Source of the DNA: Thiorhodovibrio litoralis
GTDB lineage: Bacteria; Pseudomonadota; Gammaproteobacteria; Chromatiales; Chromatiaceae
Direction of reading: 5' to 3'
DNA length: 64,000 nt
Assembly (NCBI RefSeq): GCF_033954455.1
Contig: NZ_CP121473.1
Coordinates: forward strand, 1,338,501 to 1,402,500
Positions 38,769 through 48,200 of this stretch are shown here, in pieces (the stretch's first letter is position 1; each line of letters opens with the position of its first letter). Both the position numbers and the translations under genes were made by a program. A model generated the notes under the pieces. The model did not search any database. It was not told the DNA's origin and saw only the letters and a list, made by a program, of their open reading frames with translations.

Positions 38769-40019
38769 ATGAGCTCAGGTGAGGATCAGATTCCGGGTGC
38801 CCAGACCTATCTGGTCGGTGGTGCGGTGCGCGACGCCCTGCTGGGGTTGCCGGTGCGCGAGCGCGACTTCGTCGTCGTCGGTGGCAGTGTCGAGGCCATG
38901 CTGGCGCGCGGCTTTGTTCAGGTTGGCAAGGACTTTCCAGTCTTCCTCCATCCCGAGACCAAGGAGGAATACGCCCTTGCGCGCACCGAGCGCAAGAGCG
39001 CCCCGGGCTACCGTGGCTTTGTCGTCCATGCCGACCCGCAGGTGACTCTGGACGAGGACCTGGCGCGCCGCGATCTGACCATCAATGCACTGGCCCAAGA
39101 TACCGATGGCCAGCTCATCGACCCCTTCGGGGGGCGGGCCGACCTTGATGCCCGTGTGCTGCGTCATGTCTCCCCTGCCTTTGTCGAAGATCCCGTCCGC
39201 ATCCTGCGGGTGGCGCGTTTTGCCGCGCGTCTCGATCCGCTCGGCTTCCGCGTCGCCCCCGAGACCGCCGCGCTGATGCGCGAGATGGTCGCTGCCGGTG
39301 AGGTCGATGCCCTGGTGACCGACCGCGTCTGGGCCGAACTGTGCCGTGCGCTGGGTGAGGAGCGACCCGCGCGGTTTTTCGAGGAACTGCGCGCCTGCGG
39401 TGCGTTGAAGGTGCTGCTGCCAGAACTCGACCGCCTCTGGGGCGTGCCTCAGCCCCCGCAATGGCATCCGGAAATCGACACCGGCGTGCATGTCATGATG
39501 GTGCTCGACCAGGCCGCGCGCCTGTCGTCCGAGCCCGAGGTGCGTTTCGCCGCGCTCTGTCATGATCTCGGTAAGGGCACCACGCCAACGGATATTCTGC
39601 CCAGTCACCATGGGCATGAGGAGCGCAGTGTCGAACTGCTCAAGCAAGTTTGCCAGCGCCTGCCGGTGCCCAACCGCTTTGCCGAACTAGCGCAGCTGGT
39701 CGCGCGCTATCACGGCAAGGTGCACAAAATCGACGAGCTGCGCGCGAGCACTATACTTGGTGTTTTCGAAGGCGCCGACCTGTTCCGCCGCCCGCAGCGC
39801 TTCGAGCAGTTCCTGCTGGCCTGCGAGGCTGACTCGCGCGGCCGCCTCGGCTTCGAGGATCGCCACTATACCCAAGGCGAAACCTGGTGCCGCCTTGCGC
39901 AAGCCTGCCTGGCTGTAGACACCGGCGCCATCGCCCGCGCGAGCGAGCCCGCCCGCATTCGCGAGTCCATCCGCCTCGCGCGGCTCGAGGCGATCAAGAC
40001 CGCGCTTCGCATCGGCTAA
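38769..40019 (+). CDS. cca: Multifunctional CCA tRNA nucleotidyltransferase with HD domain
   Basis: Adds and repairs the 3'-CCA of tRNAs. Class II nucleotidyltransferase start YLVGGAVRDALLGLPVRERDFVVVGG includes the metal-binding E-x-D (ERD) and the flexible loop; EDLARRDLTINALA and DPVRILRVARFAARL are the following motifs. The C-terminal HD domain (HVMMVLD, RFAALCHDLGKG, SHHGHEERS) adds phosphatase/phosphodiesterase activity known from E. coli-type enzymes. 416 residues. ATG 38769; it stands alone. Confidence 0.94.
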   Translation: MSSGEDQIPGAQTYLVGGAVRDALLGLPVRERDFVVVGGSVEAMLARGFVQVGKDFPVFLHPETKEEYALARTERKSAPGYRGFVVHADPQVTLDEDLARRDLTINALAQDTDGQLIDPFGGRADLDARVLRHVSPAFVEDPVRILRVARFAARLDPLGFRVAPETAALMREMVAAGEVDALVTDRVWAELCRALGEERPARFFEELRACGALKVLLPELDRLWGVPQPPQWHPEIDTGVHVMMVLDQAARLSSEPEVRFAALCHDLGKGTTPTDILPSHHGHEERSVELLKQVCQRLPVPNRFAELAQLVARYHGKVHKIDELRASTILGVFEGADLFRRPQRFEQFLLACEADSRGRLGFEDRHYTQGETWCRLAQACLAVDTGAIARASEPARIRESIRLARLEAIKTALRIG

Positions 40020-40149
40020 GTGCCAGCGGCTGGAATTTCCACCAGTGCACTGAAAGAACGCATTCGCCAGATCGAGATCCGAGCGTGATCCGAGCGAGGA
40101 TTTCTCACATGAGCGCGGTTGACGTTTGTTACGACATGGAGATGCCACA

Positions 40150-40611
40150 ATGACGAACTTGGCGACGCTGTATGACACCGATTATTCGCAATGGGCGCAA
40201 CGCAATGCCGAGCTGTTGCATGCGCGGCGCTTCGAGGAACTGGACATTGCGCATCTGCTGGAGGAACTCAGCGATATGAGCAAAAGCGATCGCCGCGAGC
40301 TGCACAGTCGTTTATTGATCTTGATCGCGCATTTGCTGAAATGGGAACATCAATATCAAACGCTGGCGGAACGCTGGCGTGAATTCAAGGGTGATAGCTG
40401 GCGTACGACGATCATCGAACAGCGGAAGCAATTGGCGACCTTATTGAGACAGTCGCCCGGCTTGAAAGCGGCGATTGAAGGAACCATCGCGGCTGTTTAC
40501 CCCGACGCCGTCGATCTGGCCGCCAAGGAAACACGCCTTCCCTTGGAAAGCTTCCCTAGCATCTGCCCGTATTCGCAAGCGCAAATCTTCGATGACGATT
40601 TCTACCCTTGA
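40150..40611 (+). CDS. DUF29 family protein
   Basis: 153-residue helical cytosolic protein of the DUF29 family, function unknown. Family pattern: LYDTDYSQWAQRNAELLHARRFEELDIAHLLEELSDMSKSDRRELHSRLLILIAHLLKWE, recognised by YDTDYSQW, ELDIAHLLEEL and LLILIAHLLKW. ATG 40150 has GGAG at 40138-40141. A C-terminal remnant of a second copy lies at 22350-22490. These genes are common, often in multiple copies, in cyanobacteria and purple sulfur bacteria. Confidence 0.85.
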   Translation: MTNLATLYDTDYSQWAQRNAELLHARRFEELDIAHLLEELSDMSKSDRRELHSRLLILIAHLLKWEHQYQTLAERWREFKGDSWRTTIIEQRKQLATLLRQSPGLKAAIEGTIAAVYPDAVDLAAKETRLPLESFPSICPYSQAQIFDDDFYP

Positions 40612-40724
40612 GAAGGCGATGGCTGACGAAGGATTGGCGGATGAGTTGGATGCATGGCCACGATACTGAGAGGTGAATTCGGTGGGCGGATCTGAACCCG
40701 ACGATCGGCCGAGAGCAATCTGGG

Positions 40725-40847
40725 GAGCACCCAGTTAAGCGCTCTTGGGTGAAAATCAGTCAGATTCGCACGCTATCAACAGAGCGTATTGGCAAGAAAA
40801 TTGGAATCCTTGATGCCGACGAGCTTGTGCACGTCATGAAGGTCTGA
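40725..40847 (+). pseudogene. MazF/PemK-type toxin, C-terminal remnant
   Basis: An open stretch encodes SWVKISQIRTLSTERIGKKI then GILDADELVHVMKV before TGA at 40845-40847. S-x-V-K-x-x-Q-I-R-T-L-S-x-E-R-I-G is the C-terminal signature of MazF/PemK endoribonuclease toxins. The first half with the RNA-cleaving arginine/threonine is missing, as is an antitoxin gene. The rest of the 40612-40941 spacer contains only the hairpin noted next. Confidence 0.6.
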
Positions 40848-40889
40848 GTCAGATCATTGGCGGTTGAGACATAAATAGAGGCTCATTAG

Positions 40890-40913
40890 CCGCCTCCGAG
40901 TCAAAGGAGGTGG
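40890..40913 (+). other. Hairpin with AGGAGG-like arm
   Basis: CCGCCTCC at 40890-40897 can pair with GGAGGTGG at 40906-40913 (eight pairs, one G-T) around an 8-nt loop. It lies 28 nt before the AraC start codon, so it would sit in the 5' leader. No U-run follows; the purine-rich arm imitates a Shine-Dalgarno but is too far from any start. Confidence 0.4.
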
Positions 40914-40941
40914 GGTCGATCACGGGACATCGGAGACCGAC

Positions 40942-42006
40942 ATGACTGAATCACCACCCGGCTTGATCTCTGAATCTTGCAACAACCTCGGTCAAGCCGG
41001 TCGCACCGATCAGACCGCCGGCCCTGTCGAGCTTGACGCCCGCCAGTTCCTTGCCGATGAGGGCTTTGATATCTGGCGCGAAAGCCTCCACCCGTTGTTC
41101 GACCTGGAGCCGGCCGCCGGAAAGCGCCCCCAAAACTTCGCCGCCCAGGTCCGCGCCTTCAGCCTCGGCGATCTGATGCTCAGCGACAGCGCCTCCCGCG
41201 GCCACTTCATCTGGCGCGGCGCCGCCAGTAGCGACCTGCTGTTGGTGCAGCTTCATACCCAGGGCGAGGGACAGGCCACCAATGGCGGACGCCCGATGCC
41301 GATCATGCCCGGTGCGCTTAGCATCATCGACCTCGCCTATCCCTACCTGGCCGAGGATCATGATTTTCGTTGTCTGACCCTGATCATGCCCCGCGCCCGT
41401 CTGGGCGAGCGGGCGGGCGCCGGCAATCCTGGCGGACTGGTGCTACCACCCGAGCGACCGCTCACGCGCATTCTCACCGCCCACCTGTTCAGCGTCTGGG
41501 ACAGTCTTCCCGACCTGACCGCAAGTGAGACGCCCGCCGTGGTGAACGGGCTGCTGCATACCCTGACCGAAGCCATCGCCTTCCAGACCCAGACAGACCC
41601 TCGGCGACCACCGGCGCTGCCGCTCAGCCAGGTCGCCTTACTCGCCTTCATCGACCGTCACCTGCAACAGCCGCTCGACGCGGCCCATCTGTGCCGGGTC
41701 TTTGGCTGCTCGCGCAGCGTGCTCTATCGGTTGCTGGCTCCCGAGGGCGGGGTGGGCGCCGTCATCAAGCAGCGTCGTCTCGCCCGCGCCTATCGTCTCT
41801 TGGGCAACCCGGCGCTGCGCCATCTGAGCATCGCCGAGATCGCCATGCGCTGCGGCTTCTCCGATCAAAGCCACTTCTGCCGCGCCTTTCGCGCCACCTT
41901 TGCACTCAGCCCGAGCGATGCGCGCCAGCGCCTAGCCGCCGAGTCCACCCCCTCCGTGCGCCCCTCCGATCTGCCCCGCTTTCGCGACTGGCTGCTCTCT
42001 GTGTGA
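40942..42006 (+). CDS. AraC-family transcriptional regulator (upstream of giant exoprotein)
   Basis: 354 residues. The N-terminal part (about 60-200) resembles the AraC-binding-like domain that recognises unknown ligands: AFSLGDLMLSDSASRGHFIWR, MPGALSIIDLAYPY. The C-terminal AraC HTH (about 245-335) has LCRVFGCSRSVLYRLLAPEGG as the first helix-turn-helix and IAEIAMRCGFSDQSHFCRAFRATFALSPSDARQ as the second, the latter close to the consensus. ATG 40942 has GGAG 6 nt upstream. 247 nt separate it from the giant gene, which may be its target. It differs in its N-terminal domain from the AraC gene at 16.3 kb. Confidence 0.87.
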   Translation: MTESPPGLISESCNNLGQAGRTDQTAGPVELDARQFLADEGFDIWRESLHPLFDLEPAAGKRPQNFAAQVRAFSLGDLMLSDSASRGHFIWRGAASSDLLLVQLHTQGEGQATNGGRPMPIMPGALSIIDLAYPYLAEDHDFRCLTLIMPRARLGERAGAGNPGGLVLPPERPLTRILTAHLFSVWDSLPDLTASETPAVVNGLLHTLTEAIAFQTQTDPRRPPALPLSQVALLAFIDRHLQQPLDAAHLCRVFGCSRSVLYRLLAPEGGVGAVIKQRRLARAYRLLGNPALRHLSIAEIAMRCGFSDQSHFCRAFRATFALSPSDARQRLAAESTPSVRPSDLPRFRDWLLSV

Positions 42007-42159
42007 TCTACCGGCGCGCTTTGCGCCGGCGATCGACCACTTCCCGTTTTTGCCGTTCTGACTGGGACGCTGAGTCAAACAACTCTGGGACGCTGGTACA
42101 AGAAATCGCCGTCGGGGCGGGTTAGATTTCAGGAGTCACTGTCATGACCGACGCCGTCA

Positions 42160-42212
42160 TGTAGGTGCGGCTTCAGTCGCACAGACTCGATGCGTCTAAA
42201 GCCGTCCCTACA
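42160..42212. repeat. REP-like imperfect palindrome
   Basis: A 21-nt arm at 42160-42180 (starting TGTAGGTGCGGCTTC) pairs with 42192-42212 (ending AAAGCCGTCCCTACA), 17 of 21 positions complementary, with an 11-nt loop. Such TGTAGG...CCTACA palindromes with an inner GCGGCTT core are familiar as dispersed repeats in gammaproteobacterial intergenic regions. It lies between the AraC gene and the giant gene. Confidence 0.65.
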
Positions 42213-42253
42213 ATGCGCAATGTCTGCCCCAATGCTGGCCCAGGTGATCAACC

Positions 42254-45200
42254 ATGAATAACACCATCGCACCCCGTAAGGAAGTCGTCTTTCTTGATAC
42301 CACCCTCGCCGATTGGCCGACCCTGGCGGATGGGGTTCGGGACGGGGTCGAGGTGGTATTGATCGAGGCCAGTCACGGCGGGCTGGCGCGCATGGCCGCC
42401 TGGGCCGCGAGACACTCCGGCTACGATGCGATGCATCTGTTGAGTCATGGCACGCCCGGCGCGCTGCATCTTGGGTCGGACAAGCTGGTCGAAGCGACGC
42501 TAAACGAGGCCGATGTCCAGACCAAGCTCAAGCAACTCGGTCAGGCCTTGTCGGTCGATGGCGATCTGTTGCTCTATGGCTGCGATCTGGCCGCCGGCCT
42601 GGCGGGCCAGCGCTTCATCCAACGTCTCTCGGAGATCACCGACGCGGATGTCGCCGCCTCCATCAACCGCACCGGCCAAGGCGGCGACTGGCGCCTGGAA
42701 GCCACCGTGGGGACGATCACCACCCCAGCGCTGCAAGCGGCCGACTATGGCGGCGCCTTAGCGCCGACCGACGGAGGGGGGTCGCCGCCCCCGCCCCTGA
42801 CATTGGAGGGTTGGACGCCCAGCGCCAACTCCGGCGACATCGCCACCGACGCCAACCTAACTCTAAACTTCAATACGAGCACCAATCTCAATAATTCCAA
42901 CGTCTTAGTCTGGGGCAGCCTGAGCGGCGACATCGGCGGCTACTTCACCTACAGCTCGATCAACGCGACTCCCTATACAGCCACCTTCCATCAGAGTAAA
43001 GACTTCCAGCCCGGCGAGACGGTCAGCGTTTCCGTCACCAGTGCCGTCGGCGGGCCGAAGGTGTTTCAATTCACCGTCGCCACCGACGCCGACTCCCCCG
43101 GCGCCTTCTCCGTCGCCGGCGTCACCATAGGGGAGATAAATTCCACCAATAGCGTCGCGCTGGGCGATGTCGATGGCGATGGCGACCTTGATGTCGTGCA
43201 GGGGAATGCAGGCCAGACTCAGGTGTGGCTGAACGACGGCAGCGGCGGTTTTGGCACCCCTGCCGGCTCCATCCTGGGGAGTAGTAGTGACGTAACAACA
43301 AGCGTCGCGCTGGGCGATGTCGATGGCGATGGCGACCTTGATGTCTTGCGGGGGAATGCAGGCCAGACTCAGGTGTGGCTGAACGATGGCAGCGGCGGTT
43401 TTGGCACCGCTGCCGGCTCCATCCTGGGGAGTAGTAGTGACGTAACAACAAGCGTCGCGCTGGGCGATGTCGATGGCGATGGCGACCTTGATGTCGTGCA
43501 GGGAAATGATGGCCAAGAGACCCAGGTGTGGCTGAACAACGGCATCGGCGGTTTTGGCACTGCCGCCAGCGCCACCCTGGGGAGTTACAACACCCGCAGC
43601 GTCGCGCTGGGCGATGTCGATGGCGATGGCGACCTTGATGTCGTGCAAGGCAATTTCAACGAACCGACCCAGGTGTGGCTGAACGACGGCAGCGGCGGTT
43701 TTGGCACCGCCGCCAGCGCCACCCTGGGGAGTCACGCCACCACCAGCGTCGCGCTGGGCGATGTCGATGGCGATGGCGACCTTGATGTCGTGCAGGGGAA
43801 TAACGGCGAAGAAACCCGGGTGTGGATGAACAACGGCAGCGGCGGTTTTGGCACCGCCGCCGGCGCCACCCTGGGGAGTTACGACACCCGCAACCTCGCG
43901 CTGGGCGATGTCGATGGCGATGGCGACCTTGATGTCGTGGAGGGGAATCAAAGCCAAGAAACCCGGGTGTGGCTGAACGACGGCAGCGGCGGTTTTGGCA
44001 CCGCCGCCGGCGCCACCCTGGGGAGTTACGACACCCGCAACGTCGCGCTGGGCGATGTCGATGGCGATGGCGACCTTGATGTCGTGCAGGGGAATTATGA
44101 CCAAGAGACCCAGGTGTGGTTGAATCAGCCACCCACGATGGACGCCGACAGCGTCACTCGCAACGACACCGATATCACGGCCAGCGACAACATCGTTCTC
44201 ACCTTCCCCGAGGCCATCGCCGGTGGCAGCTACGACAGCGACAGCATCAAAGTGTGGGGCTCGCTGACCGGCGAAGTCACGGGCAGCTTCAGCGCCAGCG
44301 GCGAGACACTGACCTTCGACCCCACCACCGATTTCAAGCCCGGCGAGACGGTGACTGTGCAGCTGACCACCGGGGTTCAGGCGGCCAGCGGCGCAGCGCT
44401 CGACGAAGGGCACAGCCTGCAATTCACCGTCGCCACTGACGCCAACTCCCCCGGCGCCTTCTCCGCCGCCGACGCCACCCTGGGGAGTCACAACACCCGC
44501 AGCGTCGCGCTGGGCGATGTCGACGGCGATGGCGACCTTGATGTGGTGCAGGGGAATAACGGCCAAGAGACCCAAGTGTGGCTCAACGACGGCAGCGGCG
44601 GTTTTGGCGCCGCCGCCGGCGCCACCCTGGGGAGTTACAACACCCTCAGCGTCGCGCTGGGCGATGTCGATGGCGATGGCGACCTTGATGTCGTGCAGGG
44701 GAATTACTTCCAAGAGACCCGGGTGTGGCTGAACAACGGCAGCGGCGGTTTTGGCGCCGCCGCCGGCGCCACCCTGGTGGGGATATCTCGCACCACCAGC
44801 GTCGCGCTGGGCGATGTCGATGGCGATGGCGACCTTGATGTCGTGCAGGGAAATGATGGCCAAGAGACCCAGGTGTGGCTGAACAACGGCAGCGGCGGTT
44901 TTGGCACTGCCGCCAGCGCCACCCTGGGGAGTTACAACACCCGCAGCGTCGCGCTGGGCGATGTCGATGGCGATGGCGACCTTGATGTCGTGCAGGGCAA
45001 TTTCAACGAACCGACCCAGGTGTGGCTGAACAACGGCAGCGGCGGTTTTGGCACCGCCGCCAGCGCCACCCTGGGGAGTCACGCCACCACCAGCGTCGCG
45101 CTGGGCGATGTCGATGGCGATGGCGACCTTGATGTCGTGCAGGGGAATAACGGCGAAGAAACCCGGGTGTGGATGAACAACGGCAGCGGCGGTTTTGGCA

Positions 45201-48200
45201 CCGCCGCCAGCGCCACCCTGGGGAGTCAAGCCACCAACAGCGTCACGCTGGGTGATGTCGATGGCGATGGCGACCTTGATGTCGTGCAGGGGAATTTCTT
45301 CGACCCTACCCGGGTGTGGCTGAACGACGGCAGCGGCGGTTTTGGCACCGCCGCCGGCGTCTCCATAGGGGAGATAAATTCCACCAATAGCGTCGCGCTG
45401 GGCGATGTCGATGGCGATGGTGACCTCGATGCCGTGCAGGGCAATGACGCCCGACCGACCCAGGTGTGGCTGAACGTCAGCACCAAGACGATCGATACCG
45501 TGGGCAATGTCCCGGCCACCTTTGTTACCGATACGGGCCGTTGGGCCGATCTGACCAACGACGCCGCCCCGAGCGGACTGCCCCGCGGACTGAAGATGCC
45601 GCTGGGCCAGTTCGCATTCCAGATTGATGGCCTTCAAGACAATGAAACGGCCAACATCACGATGTTGGTCGACGGTGGCAATGGTGTGGCTGGCTATTTC
45701 AAACAGAACGATAGCGGCCAATGGGTCAATCTGGCAACCGACGTCACCACGATCGGAAACCAGACCAAGATCACCTTTGCGATCCAGGACAACGGCCCCT
45801 GGGACAGCGATTCAACCTCGGGGCGCATCGTCGATCCCGGCGGGCTCGGACAGGACCTGCTCGCGCCCAAGATAGCCGAAAACACCACCTATGTCGGCGA
45901 CATGAGCGACGCGCTCGATCTCAGTGGTTTGCAGGGGGCGGTCACTTACAGCATCACCGACGGCGCTGATCAGGCTAAATTCACCATCGACGCATTGACC
46001 GGTGTACTTCGCTTCGCGGACGGCCCCGATTACGAAACCCCAACGGATGCTGGCTCCAACAATATCTACGATGTGACCGTGACGGCAACGGACTCGACGA
46101 GCGGAACCAGTAGCGAAACCATCCCAGTCACCGTGATCAACGATACTGGCGAAGATGGCAAGATCGCTGATCTGCAAGGCGACAATTCAGTCTTCACGGT
46201 GAATAGGCCGCAGTATATTGACGCCGCAAGTCCAGATTTGGTGAGTGTGACGTCGATTCGCAATACCCCAGAGTTCGCGAACGGCTATCTGCTGATCACC
46301 CAGATCGAAGGCACAGAGGATGGCAATTTTTCCTTCGATACCAATGATGCAACCTCAGGCAACGATGGCCAGATTGCTGCGGGTGAAACGATCTCGGTGA
46401 CTGGCTTTACCCCAAACGCCGCGGCAGTCGTCAATGCCACCCAGGACGGTCAAAACGGTCACGCCTTGCGCATCGAATTCAATGATCAGATGACAGAAAG
46501 CGATGTTGAAGTCTTGATCTCAAGCCTTCAATACACTGCCTCCACCCAAGGCAACCGCACCTTCTCTCTATTCCTGAACGACGGCGCCAATGCTTACGAA
46601 GCCGTCACCTTCAGCCAGGTTCCAGCGCCCACGATCACCAGCGCCACTTACAACAGCCTGACCGGCGCATTGGTGGTTACCGGTACCAACTTCGTCAGCC
46701 TGACGGGTGACGCCAACGACATCGACCTCTCCACGCTCACCTTCACCGGTGCCGGCGGCAGCAGCGCCGCCTTCACCCTGACTACCACCAGCGATATCGA
46801 GATCACCGACGCCACCACCTTCACCGCCACCTTGTCGGGCAGCGACAAGGATGCGGTGGATGCGTTGCTCGACGCCAATGGCACCCAGTCGTCCGACAGC
46901 ACCACCTACAATCTAGCCGCCGCCGATGATTGGAACGGCCCGATCACCCGCGGGGACATAAGTGACACCACCGGGAACGGCATCACGGTTTCGGGGAACA
47001 ACAGCGCCCCGACCATCAACAGCGATGGCGGTGGTGCCACCGGCGCAGTCACTGTTGCCGAGAACAGCACCGCCGTCACCACCGTCGAGGCCACCGACGC
47101 CGACAGCGGCGATACCCTGACCTACAGCCTCAGTGGCGGAGCGGATCAAGCCCTGTTCCAGATCGACGCCAACAGCGGCGCACTGAGCTTCATCAACGCC
47201 CCCGACTTCGAGAACCCGCAGGATCAGGGCGACACCGTCGGAAACAACACCTACGAGGTCGAAGTCAAGGCCAGCGACGGTGCTGCCAGCGATACTCAGA
47301 CCATCACTGTGACCGTGACTGACGTCAATGAGAACACTGGCGGCAGCGCGCCTCCTTCGCCCCCTCCATCGACCCCGACGGATAACGACGGCGACGGCAT
47401 TGATGATGGCGAAGAGAGCAAAGTTCCTGCTTTGCCTGGAACAGACGGCGAGACGGTGACAGGGGACGGCAATGGCGACGGCACCCCTGACAATGAGCAG
47501 GAAGATGTCGCGTCCTTGCCCATTCTGGACACAGAAAAGGTCTCCGAGAATCCCGATGCGCCAGCAGTCTACGTGACCCTGGCTGGGGGCGGCGCAAGTT
47601 CCGCGGGCGCAGGAGAGGGCGAAGACCCGGGCTCTGAGAGCCCAGCGACACCGAGCGTCAGCGTCACCATTCAATCGGTCACTCAATCCGACGCGCCAGC
47701 GCCCGACGAACGCGATGGGATCGACATGCCCTTGGGGCTGATTGGCTTCGAAGCGACGGCCGAAGTACCTGACGGCACGGAGCATGCGGGCGACATTCCC
47801 TTCAGCCTGCTAGTCGAAAAAGACCCCGACATCCCTGATGAGGAGCAAATCAACGGGTTCTGGAAACAAGACAGCGCAGGCAGCTGGGTCAACCTCGCCA
47901 GCCCCGAGTATGGTGGGCAAGTCACCGAGGTTGGCGGCAAGGTCCGGCTTGACTTTGTCATTGAGGACAACGGCCCCTTCGACAGCAACCCGGCTGCCGG
48001 TGCCATCACCGATCCCGGTGCGCCTGGTTATCGTGCCGAGCCTCTTGGTACCACCCGCTACCTGCCAGACAGCAACGACCGCATTTTGGTCGATGGCACC
48101 TATCCGCGCATTCTCGATTTCGGCGGGCAGGATACCTACACCCTCGCCGAGGCCTTTATCGGTGATGTGCGGCTTGTCGACAACCAGGCCAGCATCGTTA

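Noticed and set aside
40901..40913. AAAGGAGGTG as a strong ribosome-binding site for an unseen small gene
   Set aside because: No start codon with a sensible frame follows at normal distance; the sequence is better explained as one arm of a hairpin.
43138..45475. Regular about-150-nt repeats that could suggest a CRISPR array
   Set aside because: Units are far too long, in one reading frame, and encode FG-GAP repeats; there are no unique spacers or cas genes.
42905..45721. A 938-codon open frame on the minus strand opposite the giant gene
   Set aside because: It arises because the plus-strand FG-GAP repeats avoid codons that would give stops on the other strand; it ends with the repeats and has no start context or family match.
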